Source: Bacteroidia bacterium
GTDB lineage: Bacteria; Bacteroidota; Bacteroidia; Chitinophagales; Saprospiraceae
Assembly: GCA_030429045.1 (NCBI GenBank)
Contig: JAUIEA010000001.1
Span: 124,001-188,000 of the forward strand
Direction of reading: 5' to 3'
Length of the DNA: 64,000 nt
Shown in pieces: positions 25,314 through 34,585 of this stretch. The notes under the pieces were generated by a model. That model did no database searches. It was not told the DNA's origin and saw only the letters and a list, made by a program, of their open reading frames with translations. Numbering within the stretch: position 1 is the stretch's first letter; every line of letters starts with the position of its first letter. A program made the position numbers and the translations under genes.

Positions 25314-25760
25314 ATGAGATCCTTCCTGCATGCCCTTCTGATCCTCGGTCTGACCTTTGCTATCGGCCAGCCCACCCTGTCAGCACAGGATAGTACCTGG
25401 AAAACCCTGTCCAAGATCACCTTCACCAAAAAGTATGATGAGCTGCTGGGCTTTAAGGTTGATGTACCCGTCTTTGGCAGCGAGGTCAAAAAGCTGGATG
25501 GCAAGGTGATCACCCTCCGCGGGTATATCATTCCGGTTGAAGGGTATCGCAGTCATACCGAATTTATCTTCTCGGCCTTCCCCTATAACATGTGCTTCTT
25601 CTGCGGTGGGGCCGGCCCCGAAACAGTCATGGAAGTCAAAGCGATTACTCCCGTCAAATACACCACTGAGCCGGTCACCCTGACCGGGGTGTTGCATCTC
25701 AATGATTCAGACGTCAACCGTCTGATGTATGGTTTGGAAAAAGCGAAACTGGTCGAGTAG
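25314..25760 (+). CDS. Secreted DUF3299-like protein with CxxC
   Basis: A 148-residue protein with a signal peptide (1-24, ending LSAQ) and a compact beta domain. The segment C94-F-F-C97-GGAGPE is typical of the DUF3299 family as I recall it; the Cys pair could bind metal or form a disulphide. Other marks are LDGKVITLRGYIIP and the end LTGVLHLN. The function of the family is not established; periplasmic metal handling is a possibility. It stands alone and converges on the membrane-protein gene, with four bases between stops. Confidence 0.75.
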   Translation: MRSFLHALLILGLTFAIGQPTLSAQDSTWKTLSKITFTKKYDELLGFKVDVPVFGSEVKKLDGKVITLRGYIIPVEGYRSHTEFIFSAFPYNMCFFCGGAGPETVMEVKAITPVKYTTEPVTLTGVLHLNDSDVNRLMYGLEKAKLVE

Positions 25761-25764
25761 TGTC

Positions 25765-26274
25765 CTACTGACGTTCAAACGCCCTGGACCAGCCCAGGCG
25801 AAAAACAACCAGAAGGACGACCAGGATGAGGATGACCCAATAGAAGGGGAGATAGGTAAATGCGATGATATGGGTGCGATCGATCAGCCACATCAGCAGA
25901 AGAACCACAAAGATCATCATGAGAAGTCCGGCCAGCTTGCCAAAGCCGCGTACTTTCTCTAAGGGGACATTCCAGCGAATCAACCAGAATGTCAGGGCCA
26001 TGCTCACGATGGGCAGGACCTGGATATACACATCGGTTTCCAGGATACTTCGCTTTTCAAACAGCCAGAAATAGACACTGAGGACCAGGGCAAAGATGCC
26101 CGGTACAGCAGCCAGATAGACGAGCAGGCTGTAGAGGTAGTTCCAGGGTATCTCTTCGCCTTCTTGCCGACCCAATATACCGGCCAGCAAGGCTGTCAGG
26201 GGGATCACCAGAAAGTATCCCACCAACAGGATGGGATTTGCGGCCAGCAGATGGAAGAGTTCGCCGAGTGTCAT
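25765..26274 (-). CDS. Polytopic membrane protein, unknown function
   Basis: A 169-residue hydrophobic protein with about five predicted transmembrane helices (around 15-35, 45-65, 85-100, 112-130, 138-158). I do not recognise a family. It starts eight bases after the odhB stop on the same strand and so is probably co-transcribed with it. No motif suggests an enzymatic role. Confidence 0.72.
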   Translation of the reverse strand: MTLGELFHLLAANPILLVGYFLVIPLTALLAGILGRQEGEEIPWNYLYSLLVYLAAVPGIFALVLSVYFWLFEKRSILETDVYIQVLPIVSMALTFWLIRWNVPLEKVRGFGKLAGLLMMIFVVLLLMWLIDRTHIIAFTYLPFYWVILILVVLLVVFRLGWSRAFERQ

Positions 26275-26282
26275 AGGCTGAA

Positions 26283-27512
26283 TTAAATACCCAGGATAAA
26301 CCGGACCGGATCTTCCAGCAATTCCTTCACTTTGATCAGGAAGGTCACTGAAGAGCTGCCATCAATGACCCGATGATCGTAGGAAAGAGCCAGATACATC
26401 ATCGGGCGGATGACGATCTGACCATCGACCACGACAGGGCGTTCCTTGATGGTATGCATGCCCAGAATAGCGGACTGGGGTTCATTGATGATCGGTGTGC
26501 TCATCATGGAGCCGAATACCCCACCATTGGTAATGGTAAAGGTGCCACCACTCATTTCTTCCAGGGTCAGCTTTCCCGTTCGGGCTTTTTCTGCCAGGTC
26601 CTTGATCGCCAGTTCGATCTCGTGAAGGGCCAGGCTTTCCACATTGTGAACCGGCGGCACCACCAATCCGGTAGGCGTGGAAATCGCGATAGAGATATCT
26701 GTATAATCGTGATAGATCAGGTCATCACCATCGATTCGGGCATTCACCTCCGGCATATCCTGCAAGGCCAGTGAGCAGGCTTTGGCGAACAGGGACATGA
26801 AGCCCAGCTTGATGCCATGCTTTTTGACAAAGGCTTCCTGATGTCGTTTGCGCAGGTCAAAAATGGCACTGAGATCCACTTCATTGAACGTGGTCAACAT
26901 GGCCGTGTTGTTTTTGGCGGAGACGAGTCGCTTGGCGATCGTTCTGCGCATCCGGGTCATCTTCTCCCGTCGTTCTCCCCTGGAGAAGGCGGCCGGACCT
27001 GCGTTGCTGTGGGGGGGTTGTTCTGCAGATGCTTTTGGTGCAGGTGCTGCTGCCTCCGCAGAAGCTGCATCCTGCTGGGTGATCCTACCCCCTTTACCCG
27101 TCCCGGCAACATCACTGGCCGTCAGTCCTTTTTCACGCATCAGCTTTGCCGCTGCGGGAGAAGGATGTCCTTCCGCATATGAGGGGGATGACGGTTCAGG
27201 AGCCGGACTCGGTACCGGTGCCGGTGTTTCTGCCGGCGGTGCGGGTTTATCGGTCGTCTCAGGACCTTCCGTCACACTCGTATCCAATCTGGCGATCAGC
27301 GCGCCGATCTCCAGGTCGTCACCCTCTGCTGCCACATGGATCAATTTTCCAGATGCTTCGGAGGGAAACTCCAGCGTGGCTTTGTCCGATTCAAATTCAC
27401 ACAGGGATTCGTCCATACGGACAAAACTACCGTTCGGCTTTAACCACGCCGACAATGTGACCTCTGTAATGGATTCGCCCACGGAAGGGACGCGAAGTTC
27501 GATAAGACTCAT
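26283..27512 (-). CDS. odhB: 2-oxoglutarate dehydrogenase E2, dihydrolipoyl succinyltransferase
   Basis: E2 core of the 2-oxoglutarate dehydrogenase complex: it moves succinyl groups from lipoate to CoA in the TCA cycle. The 409-residue protein has an N-terminal lipoyl domain with the lipoyl Lys44 in ESDKATLEF, a Pro/Ala-rich linker, a peripheral-subunit-binding domain ([18 protein letters not shown] and [12 protein letters not shown]) and a catalytic domain with the HxxxDG motif in [11 protein letters not shown]. The sequence is closer to succinyl- than acetyl-transferases ([18 protein letters not shown]). ATG 27512 gives the normal lipoyl-domain start. The E1 gene is not adjacent. Confidence 0.93.
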   Translation of the reverse strand: MSLIELRVPSVGESITEVTLSAWLKPNGSFVRMDESLCEFESDKATLEFPSEASGKLIHVAAEGDDLEIGALIARLDTSVTEGPETTDKPAPPAETPAPVPSPAPEPSSPSYAEGHPSPAAAKLMREKGLTASDVAGTGKGGRITQQDAASAEAAAPAPKASAEQPPHSNAGPAAFSRGERREKMTRMRRTIAKRLVSAKNNTAMLTTFNEVDLSAIFDLRKRHQEAFVKKHGIKLGFMSLFAKACSLALQDMPEVNARIDGDDLIYHDYTDISIAISTPTGLVVPPVHNVESLALHEIELAIKDLAEKARTGKLTLEEMSGGTFTITNGGVFGSMMSTPIINEPQSAILGMHTIKERPVVVDGQIVIRPMMYLALSYDHRVIDGSSSVTFLIKVKELLEDPVRFILGI

Positions 27513-27528
27513 GAACAAAAATTGGCTG

Positions 27529-27536
27529 CAAAAATA
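27529..27536 (-). promoter_or_regulatory. TAnnTTTG -7 box for odhB
   Basis: The minus strand reads TATTTTTG, ending 16 bases upstream of the odhB ATG. A second, imperfect copy (AATTTTTG) lies three bases from the ATG. Confidence 0.4.
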
Positions 27537-27621
27537 CCGTAATTCTGAAATCCGGCCCAAGGATACGGACTTCCACAGGGTAAACGGTACAACGCCCCTT
27601 CTGTTTCAGGATGAACGGTCC

Positions 27622-28506
27622 TTATTTCCGATTTCTGTAAACCGCCACCCTGGCCGGGATGCCCTTTTTTCCTTCACTGGCAATGAAGAGATCTCCCCTC
27701 TGATTGAAGGCGATGCCTTCCGGCTGCGGAAAAATGGATGGATTCAGAGAATACAAGCGCTGGTACACCCCGTTTGCATCAAAAACCAGAAGAAGCTTAC
27801 CTCTGGCGCTGAGCATCCAGATCTCATGGGTGGTCGGATGCATGGCCAGTCCGGACGGACCCAATGGAAATCGCCCCTCTTTCTGGTCCAACCAGTCGAT
27901 CAATCTCCCCTTGACCTTCCGATCCGTTTCCTCAAGAATGCCCTGGCGCAAGGCCTCGCGAGAGATCCCGCAAACCTCCGGTTCAGGTTTGTCTTTGGCA
28001 GGATTCCAGTGCACCCACCCCTTGATCAATGTGGGAGAAGAGGATTCATTTTGAAAGTCTTTAATACAGAGTAACAAGGAACCCGTCTGCGCGTTGTATC
28101 CAAGACCTTCCACATCGGTGCCCCTGGGAAGGCCGGCATCCATCTTTTCAACAAGGGTATCGGGACCATTGCGCCATTGGGTCCGAAACAGGATGCCATC
28201 ACTGCGCAGAAGGTACAAGGTGGAATCGACCATTTCCAATCCTTCATAATCCCCCTTACCGGTGACCGCCCAGGTCTGACTGATCTGCCCTGATCGCGGG
28301 TCCAGGCCATACACGATACCCCGTTCATCCTGCAAACAAAGGAGATGTGTCTCCCCGGGGGCAAAGGTCAATCCGGAAATTTCTACAAGTTCCGGTGGTA
28401 GGTTCCAGATCTGATCAGGCTTTCCGAGGCGACCATCCTGTGCCTGGGAAGAAGGGAGGATGCCCACCATGAGCAGGATGAGGAGGAGGTGATGGTAGAT
28501 CTTCAT
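27622..28506 (-). CDS. Secreted YjiK/SdiA-regulated-like beta-propeller protein
   Basis: A 294-residue protein with a signal peptide (1-22, ending SQAQ) and propeller-like repeats: VEISGLTFAP, DYEGLEMVDSTLYLL, DVEGLGYN, LGPSGLAMHP and FPQPEGIAFNQRGDLFIASEG. The E-G-[IL] blade motif is typical of the SdiA-regulated family (PF06977), whose members are periplasmic or extracellular and of unknown function. Its ATG overlaps the stop of the large cyclase gene by four bases, so the two proteins are made together. The pairing of a cytoplasmic signalling protein with an exported propeller is unexplained. Confidence 0.78.
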   Translation of the reverse strand: MKIYHHLLLILLMVGILPSSQAQDGRLGKPDQIWNLPPELVEISGLTFAPGETHLLCLQDERGIVYGLDPRSGQISQTWAVTGKGDYEGLEMVDSTLYLLRSDGILFRTQWRNGPDTLVEKMDAGLPRGTDVEGLGYNAQTGSLLLCIKDFQNESSSPTLIKGWVHWNPAKDKPEPEVCGISREALRQGILEETDRKVKGRLIDWLDQKEGRFPLGPSGLAMHPTTHEIWMLSARGKLLLVFDANGVYQRLYSLNPSIFPQPEGIAFNQRGDLFIASEGKKGIPARVAVYRNRK

Positions 28507-31500
28507 TGTAATTGCTTCAATCTGTAACTGTAGTTCGCCAGGGGCGCTTGTGCTCGTAGCGTCGTGAACATGGAGACGGCTTTTTGTCGATCCTCCGACG
28601 AACCGGTGAGTCTTGCGTAATGATAGGCGGCTTCGGCCTGGAGGTCCGGATCCCGACCTTCTTCCAGGAACGATTCCAGCACAGCCTTTCGTTTATCTGC
28701 GGGCAGTATCTGGGCAGAAAGTGCCATCACCTCCCGGTGCATGGCCGGATCATCCCATTGCCAGACGTCCTCTTCTGCTAAAGAGAGGATTGGGGCTGCT
28801 TTTGTTACATCTCCGTTTTCGAGGAGGATCCAGACTGCAGATAATTGGCAGTTTGCCAGCAGTTTGCGGTTGTTCATTTCCTCGGCCATTCGGGTCGCTT
28901 CGGAGATCAATTCCAGCGCTTCCTCCGGTCGATCCTGGATCTGTCTGGCTCGTGCCAGGGCGCACATGACCTTGACCTGGCCCTTGCGATATCCGATCTG
29001 GCGGGAAAGTTCCAGAGATTTCTGGATCTGCGCTTCTCCCGTTTCCCACTCGCCCTGCCGCAAGAGGAGCGCACCCAATAACTCCCGGGCTATGGATTCG
29101 CCCTGCAGGTCTTTCAGTTCCTGGCTCAGGTCCAGATCCTTCTGATAATCGGACAGGGCTCCTCTCCAATCTCGCATCTGTTCCCTGACCAGGCCCCGGG
29201 TGCCCAGGGCAATGGAGATCCACAGCCGATGGCCCATCTCCTCGGCCAGTTGAAGTCCCTTTTCCAGGTTTTTCAGGGCCACATCGAAGTGCCCCATCTC
29301 GTTCTGGACGATACCGAGATTGGTGTATAAACTGATCAGGCTCTGCTTTTCTCCCGTCTGGTGCCGGACCAGCAGATCGTTGTACAGCAACTGTTCGGCT
29401 TCGACATACCGCCCCTGATTCATGCGGATCAGGGCCAGACTCATCACCAGCTGGTTATCCAACTTGGAGGGGTCGTCGATCATCACCATCGAACGGGTGA
29501 TATAGGTCTCCGCCTGCTCATAATCACCCTGCCTGAAGTACAAGGTGGCCAGGTCCTTGTGACAGTGGGTCACACCCTGTTGATCATGGATGGATTCAAA
29601 TATTCGAATGGCCTCCTGCAGAGCGATCCAGGCAGCCGGATAATCTCCCAGGAGCACTTGAAAGTGGCCCCGGGATGCATGATGTCGGGCCATCAATGCA
29701 GGATCACTGGCCGAAGCAAAACAGGGATCATCCAATTGGGATAAGGCCTCCTGCCATTGGCCCAGCGCTTCAAATGCAGGCAATTGCTCGAGGATCAACT
29801 CCGGCAATCCGGCAGGGTCGACCTGTTTCGTTGCCCGGTTAAAAAATTCCAGGGCTTCCCTGTTCTGGTACTGTTTGAGTGCATATCGGCCTGCATCTAT
29901 CAGATATCTCACCGCCTTGTCCGGCCAGCCCGCCAGCTCACAGTGGCTGGCCAATGATCCGAGATGAGGGCCGATCTCATCCCGGTACACCCGTTCCATG
30001 GCTGTGACTGCCAGGCGATGCAACTGTTCCAGTCTGGATTCCAGCTGTACATCATAGATCACCTCGCGAAGCAAACTGTGCCGGAAGATATAGTCGATCT
30101 CATCAATGGCTTTGAGGATCTCCGCCCGTTCGGCATCCTGCAATTGATCGGTCAGAAGATCCGTTTGTTCACCGGACGCCTCCATCATGTGGACCAGGAC
30201 TGGCAGGGAAAAACTGGTGCCGATGACTGAGGCAGATTTCAGGACTTCGCGAACACCCTGCTCCAACCGGTCCAGTCGGGCCATCAGGATATCCCGCAGT
30301 GTTCCGCCAAGTGTCAGCTCGTCTTCCCGTACTGTCCAGGTTTCTCCCTGCTGATGCAACAGGCTGTTATCCCGCAGGTAGAGCAACAGTTGCTCCGAAT
30401 AAAAGGGGTTTCCGTTACCGGCACGTTGCAATACTTCCAGGAGGGGTTCTGATACCGGTCCGCCCAGTATGGTTTTCGCCAGGACGCGCACGCCCTCCTG
30501 GTCCAGTCCGTCCAGAGAAATGATGAGATGGATCTTTTCGTCGATGGTTTGCAGGTCTTCGATCGGGATACGGCCGGTACAGAGAATGGTCAGCTGATCG
30601 GCCAGGATACGGTCGTAGATCATCTTTCGGGTGGCATGGTCCAGATCCCGCCAATGTTCGATCAGGATACCCAGGGGCTTGTCCCGGTCACCATTGGATA
30701 AAAGCCGCTGATGCAATTCCTCAATTCGTTCGAACCGCACCCGGGGAGACAGTTCTTCCGCATGGCGAAGGTGCTGGATCTCCTCCATCAGATGGGATAC
30801 ATCCTCACGCAGGTGCACATTGATCTCCTCCGTCCAGGCCTGGTCGAGATCGGCAAAAGGGGCTGTATTGGCGGGGTTGCCATGGAGATTCAGCCAGTCG
30901 ATGCGGGCATTGGTTGCACGACACACCGACCGGGTCAGAAAGGTCTTGCCGATGCCCGGTTCGCCCAGGATCTCCAGACACTTGCCCCGGGGTTGTTCCA
31001 GCAGGTGGATGATATGTTGCAACTCTTCCTGCCGGCCATACAGGACATCTTCCCGGGCCACTTCTTCCTGGAAGGAATGCAGGCAAAACACCGGGATGGG
31101 GGCGGCAAAGCCCTTGGCATGGACCGCCGGAAGGGCTTCCAGGTTGACATTCAATCCGGCCATGGTCACCTCGTCGCACAGGATCTGTCCGGGGTTGGCC
31201 ATCATGGACAATCGGGCAGCCAGATTGACCGCCTTGCTGGCGATCACATACTGTCGCCTGAAGTCATTGCCCGCCAGGCCGCAAAATGCGGGCCCGGTGC
31301 TGATCCCGATTTGCATGGGCAAGTGGACCAGGATCGGATTCTGGATCAATGCCAAAGCAGTCTGTATCGCCATTCGGCGGGATTCTCCGGTATTGATCGG
31401 TGCCCCGAAAAAGGCGACCATCAATCCCCCCTTATCGGTAAAATCCGTTTCCTTGTAGTAGCCTTCGCGCCGATAGATCTCGGAGGTTGCCACCTGGAGG

Positions 31501-32228
31501 ACCAGGTCGACTTCTTCTATGGTCAGGGTTTCCGGAAAGGCCAGAAAAAGACTGGTCACCTTGCGAAACTCACCACCATGAAACCGCTGGGTCAGAAAGG
31601 TGGGGTAGAAGGCGCTGGTATGGTGTACGGGGTGGCTGGTGATGAGATCTGCTTCCGGAAGGACCACCTCCCGTATCTGGTAATGACCGTCAACCTGAAA
31701 ACAATCCACCCCCTTCAAATTCGAAATGGTCTGGTAATAGTCCTCTGAGATCCGGATCTCCCCGGCAGGTGTCTCCGCCTGGACCGCAACGGCCCTGGCC
31801 ATCCCTTCACCCCGGATATACCAGGAATGGGGACTCTCGGATGTGATGTGCCAGCTCAGGGGTCCCATATCAATTCCGATGCGCAGCGGGATCTCTACCT
31901 GAACGCTTTCCAGTGCTTGTCGAATCTCTTCTGCGGCATGCAGGGCACGCTCCACAGGGAGGTGGTCCGGGAACACACCGGCGAAGGCATCACCGGCGAA
32001 GTAGGGAATAAACCCTCCACGGCTGTGGATGGCTGTCGCAGCAGAACCGAAAACATCATTGAGCAGGGTGGACAAGCGTTCGGCACCCGGCTTGCCCAGC
32101 TTCATCAGCTTTTCTGTATGGGCCGTAAACCCCTTGAGATCGGCAAAGAGCACAACAGCCTGCATCACCCCCAATTGGCGGTGTTCATTGAATTGGTCAT
32201 CAATAAAGGCTGGTAAAATTCCCTGCAT
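28503..32228 (-). CDS. Soluble-adenylyl-cyclase-like protein: two cyclase domains, AAA ATPase, TPRs
   Basis: A 1241-residue cytoplasmic protein. Domain order: class III cyclase C1 (about 20-185), C2 (about 222-380), AAA-type ATPase with Walker A GEPGIGKT (422-429), and a long helical region with TPR repeats (about 780-1200). C1 has both metal-binding Asp (D30 in FADLKGF, D80 in AGDAF). C2 lacks them but has Lys266 in DKGG, N335 and R339 in VNLAARL. This split of active-site residues matches mammalian soluble adenylyl cyclase (ADCY10), where C1 supplies metal ligands and C2 the base- and transition-state-binding residues. It probably makes cAMP (or cGMP), with ATPase/TPR control. Translation is coupled to the next gene. 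Confidence 0.88.
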   Translation of the reverse strand: MQGILPAFIDDQFNEHRQLGVMQAVVLFADLKGFTAHTEKLMKLGKPGAERLSTLLNDVFGSAATAIHSRGGFIPYFAGDAFAGVFPDHLPVERALHAAEEIRQALESVQVEIPLRIGIDMGPLSWHITSESPHSWYIRGEGMARAVAVQAETPAGEIRISEDYYQTISNLKGVDCFQVDGHYQIREVVLPEADLITSHPVHHTSAFYPTFLTQRFHGGEFRKVTSLFLAFPETLTIEEVDLVLQVATSEIYRREGYYKETDFTDKGGLMVAFFGAPINTGESRRMAIQTALALIQNPILVHLPMQIGISTGPAFCGLAGNDFRRQYVIASKAVNLAARLSMMANPGQILCDEVTMAGLNVNLEALPAVHAKGFAAPIPVFCLHSFQEEVAREDVLYGRQEELQHIIHLLEQPRGKCLEILGEPGIGKTFLTRSVCRATNARIDWLNLHGNPANTAPFADLDQAWTEEINVHLREDVSHLMEEIQHLRHAEELSPRVRFERIEELHQRLLSNGDRDKPLGILIEHWRDLDHATRKMIYDRILADQLTILCTGRIPIEDLQTIDEKIHLIISLDGLDQEGVRVLAKTILGGPVSEPLLEVLQRAGNGNPFYSEQLLLYLRDNSLLHQQGETWTVREDELTLGGTLRDILMARLDRLEQGVREVLKSASVIGTSFSLPVLVHMMEASGEQTDLLTDQLQDAERAEILKAIDEIDYIFRHSLLREVIYDVQLESRLEQLHRLAVTAMERVYRDEIGPHLGSLASHCELAGWPDKAVRYLIDAGRYALKQYQNREALEFFNRATKQVDPAGLPELILEQLPAFEALGQWQEALSQLDDPCFASASDPALMARHHASRGHFQVLLGDYPAAWIALQEAIRIFESIHDQQGVTHCHKDLATLYFRQGDYEQAETYITRSMVMIDDPSKLDNQLVMSLALIRMNQGRYVEAEQLLYNDLLVRHQTGEKQSLISLYTNLGIVQNEMGHFDVALKNLEKGLQLAEEMGHRLWISIALGTRGLVREQMRDWRGALSDYQKDLDLSQELKDLQGESIARELLGALLLRQGEWETGEAQIQKSLELSRQIGYRKGQVKVMCALARARQIQDRPEEALELISEATRMAEEMNNRKLLANCQLSAVWILLENGDVTKAAPILSLAEEDVWQWDDPAMHREVMALSAQILPADKRKAVLESFLEEGRDPDLQAEAAYHYARLTGSSEDRQKAVSMFTTLRAQAPLANYSYRLKQLQ

Positions 32229-32373
32229 GGGGTGTGAAATTAGAATTTCCCCCCAGCAGCGGCAACGGATCTGGTGCTTTTCTTATCGAATAGCAGGAAG
32301 TTCCGGCCTGTTCGGGTGTTTCCCGGAAAGATCAGCCACCAGAATTCGATATACGGCTCTGTCAGGGAAGATC

Positions 32374-33102
32374 CTAGCCCATGTCACAGATCCGGCGAAC
32401 CACTTGGTAGATCCGGGTGTATTCATTGATCTCTTCTTCAAAGGGATCGTGTTCCAGGTGATTGGCGGAGATCATGCGCAAGGCAGCGATCCGGCCCCGG
32501 CTGTCGGGAATCTTCTGGAGGTATTTGACCCATACGGACCCACTGGATTTGACGGCGTAGATCTCATTGTCCTTGATCTGATGAATGGAATCGATCTCCT
32601 TACAGACCACGACATCCCCGTTCATGATGACCGGTTCCATGGAGTTGCCTTTGATCGGAAATGCCACCAGCCCATCCCCTTCCAGGCCGGGAATGGAGAA
32701 ATAGTCAAAATCTTCCTGTGTTTCTGTGTCGATGGCAGAGCCTGCAAATGCCTGGGTGGTGGTGAAGAGAATATTCTGACGTCGGCCTTCGTGATGCTGG
32801 GGGAGTACAGAAACGGGATCCAGACCGAAGGGAGTCCCTTTCCCGTGGAGCATCCAGGCCTCGTTGATGCCATAGGCCTCACAAAGGTTGCGTGCCTGGT
32901 GGTAGTCGATCACCCGCTTGTCTTTCGGATTGAGAAAGGCCCGGACAATATGCCCGTAGGCCCGATTCCCAAGGACCTTTTCTGCAAAATCGCCCATGCC
33001 CAAACCGGAGCGGTCGTTCTTGACAATCTTGCCCTTTTCTTCCAGGATGGAAAAGATCTTCCGGAAGCGGTCATTGAGCTCAATACGGTCTTCTGTGATC
33101 AT
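32374..33102 (-). CDS. LexA/CI-type repressor with S24 self-cleavage domain
   Basis: A 242-residue regulator. The N-terminal third contains a helix-turn-helix-like segment (GDFAEKVLGNRAYGHIVRAF and KDKRVIDYHQARNLCEAYGI, about 37-80). The C-terminal half is an S24 peptidase domain with Ser154 in KGNSMEPVIMNGD and Lys193 in VWVKYL. An Ala120-Gly121 bond in QAFAGSA lies 33 residues before the Ser, close to the spacing of the LexA cleavage site. It may therefore be inactivated by RecA-stimulated self-cleavage. It faces away from parA across a 183-base spacer holding a short palindrome, which could be its operator. Confidence 0.85.
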   Translation of the reverse strand: MITEDRIELNDRFRKIFSILEEKGKIVKNDRSGLGMGDFAEKVLGNRAYGHIVRAFLNPKDKRVIDYHQARNLCEAYGINEAWMLHGKGTPFGLDPVSVLPQHHEGRRQNILFTTTQAFAGSAIDTETQEDFDYFSIPGLEGDGLVAFPIKGNSMEPVIMNGDVVVCKEIDSIHQIKDNEIYAVKSSGSVWVKYLQKIPDSRGRIAALRMISANHLEHDPFEEEINEYTRIYQVVRRICDMG

Positions 33103-33141
33103 GGCAGGTCAACTTTTTCAAACAATTTCGGGTTTCCGTGA

Positions 33142-33149
33142 CAAATATA
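33142..33149 (-). promoter_or_regulatory. TAnnTTTG -7 box for S24 repressor
   Basis: The minus strand reads TATATTTG, 39 bases upstream of the repressor ATG and within the divergent spacer. Confidence 0.4.
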
Positions 33150-33167
33150 AAACAAATAATGGTGATA

Positions 33168-33177
33168 TTGTCAACAA
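33168..33177. promoter_or_regulatory. Candidate operator palindrome in repressor/parA spacer
   Basis: TTGTCAACAA is a perfect 10-bp palindrome between the divergent S24 repressor and parA. ACAAAT words occur nearby at 33141, 33152 and 33174. Binding by either protein is inference. Confidence 0.3.
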
Positions 33178-33251
33178 ATGGAAATGGATCGTCATGTGTA
33201 TTCTTTTTACAAGGAATCGAATAGAGCACAGGACAACAGATCAGGATTGCC

Positions 33252-33259
33252 TATTTTTG
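33252..33259 (+). promoter_or_regulatory. TAnnTTTG -7 box for parA
   Basis: TATTTTTG lies 26 bases before the parA ATG at 33286. Confidence 0.45.
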
Positions 33260-33285
33260 GGCCGAACATATTGTAACCTTTACCA

Positions 33286-34077
33286 ATGGGAATGATCATA
33301 TCACTGCTCAACCACAAGGGTGGCGTTGGCAAAACAACCTCAGCCATCAATATTGGCGCAGGTCTGAATCAGCTGGGAAAGAAGGTGTTGCTGGTGGATC
33401 TGGATCCACAGGCCAACCTGACCCTGTCACTGGGGATTCCCCGTCAGAAGTCTACCATCTATGAGTCCATCCGCGGCGAAGCGGAGTTGGCACCCTATAC
33501 CGTCAAACCCGGATTTGATGTCATTACCAGCTCCCTCGACCTGTCAGGAGCCGAAATGGAGATGATCAATGAAGCCGGCCGCGAATACATCCTCAAGGAA
33601 CTGTTTGAGCCGATGACCGATCTCTATGACTATATCATTATCGACTGTCCTCCATCGCTCGGATTGTTGACCCTCAATGCTCTGACCTGCAGCCAGACGG
33701 TGTATATCCCCTTGCAAACAGAGTTTCTTGCCTTGCAGGGTCTGGCCAAGATCAAACAGGTGATCGACAAGGTGAAGTTCCGCCTGAACAAGGATATCGA
33801 GATCGGTGGTGTGATCGCCACCATGTACGACAGCCGGAAGGTCCTCAGCCGGGATGTGGTGGATACCATTCTGAAATACTTCGGCGAGAAGGTCTTCAAC
33901 ACCTATATCCGGGATAATGTCTCCCTGGCGGAAGCGCCTGCCCAGCGCATGGATATCTTCAGCTACTCGCCAAAGAGCAATGGGGCCGAAGATTATCTGG
34001 ACCTCTGTAAGGAGATCCTCGAACGCACTTCCAGCCAGGTGAAGGTTGCTGCAAAAGCCCTGACACCGAGTGAGTAA
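33286..34077 (+). CDS. parA: ParA/Soj family partition ATPase
   Basis: A 263-residue deviant-Walker ATPase: HKGGVGKTT (10-18) with the signature second Lys, VDLDPQANL, and DCPPSLGLLTLNAL. ParA proteins position chromosomes, plasmids or protein clusters by ATP-dependent DNA binding. Length and lack of an N-terminal HTH place it in the small chromosomal/Soj-like class. The next gene overlaps by eight bases and encodes a small ribbon-helix-helix-like protein rather than ParB, so the target of this ParA may not be the chromosome origin. Confidence 0.9.
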   Translation: MGMIISLLNHKGGVGKTTSAINIGAGLNQLGKKVLLVDLDPQANLTLSLGIPRQKSTIYESIRGEAELAPYTVKPGFDVITSSLDLSGAEMEMINEAGREYILKELFEPMTDLYDYIIIDCPPSLGLLTLNALTCSQTVYIPLQTEFLALQGLAKIKQVIDKVKFRLNKDIEIGGVIATMYDSRKVLSRDVVDTILKYFGEKVFNTYIRDNVSLAEAPAQRMDIFSYSPKSNGAEDYLDLCKEILERTSSQVKVAAKALTPSE

Positions 34078-34585
34078 AAAATCCTTCACCGACGGTTTAG
34101 AAAGCCTGTTTTCCGGCCCGCGGGAAAAAGAGGCCCTGGACACCCTTGCTCCACCCAGGCGCAAAAAGAAAGGTCGACGGTCCGAGGGTGAGGATGCCGC
34201 TGCAGAGGAGTCAAAAGCGCCGCGCAGATCCGGACAGAAGAACTTCAGCATGGACCTCGATGCCTTCCTGGCCGATGTGCTCAACGAGAGCCTTCAGGAA
34301 GAGATGGCCCAGGCAGAAGCTGTTCGGAATCCAGGGGAACAGAACCCGAATGACGAAGGTCCTCATGGTGAAGGAGTCGATGCGCTGATCCGCTCAACCC
34401 TGGAAACCAGTACCATGGAGATCACACCCGGTAAGACCAGACGGGTGACCTTTTTTTTTGAACCTGGAAAGGTCGAGCAGCTGAAGGCCCTGGCCAGGGA
34501 AGAGAATATCTTCATGCGAGAGAAGATCAGCCAGATCGTGGCGGAGTATCTGGAGAAGATTGAAGCCCGTTATAATCAAAAGTAG
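34070..34585 (+). CDS. Small basic/acidic protein with ribbon-helix-helix-like C-terminus, ParA partner
   Basis: A 171-residue protein starting at GTG 34070, overlapping parA by eight bases. The N-terminus is SKKSFTDGLESLF, the middle is charged and low in complexity (RRKKKGRRSEGEDAAAEE), and residues 122-166 (KTRRVTFFFEPGKVEQLK... then MREKISQIVAEYLEKIE) form a strand-helix-helix pattern like MetJ/Arc-type DNA-binding proteins. Tight linkage suggests it is the DNA- or cargo-binding partner of this ParA; a basic N-terminus could stimulate its ATPase, as in known small ParA partners. No family name is claimed. Confidence 0.75.
   Translation: MSKKSFTDGLESLFSGPREKEALDTLAPPRRKKKGRRSEGEDAAAEESKAPRRSGQKNFSMDLDAFLADVLNESLQEEMAQAEAVRNPGEQNPNDEGPHGEGVDALIRSTLETSTMEITPGKTRRVTFFFEPGKVEQLKALAREENIFMREKISQIVAEYLEKIEARYNQK

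Noticed and set aside
30711-31748. Long plus-strand frame within the cyclase gene
   Set aside because: Antisense to conserved cyclase and ATPase motifs; composition is typical of a shadow frame.
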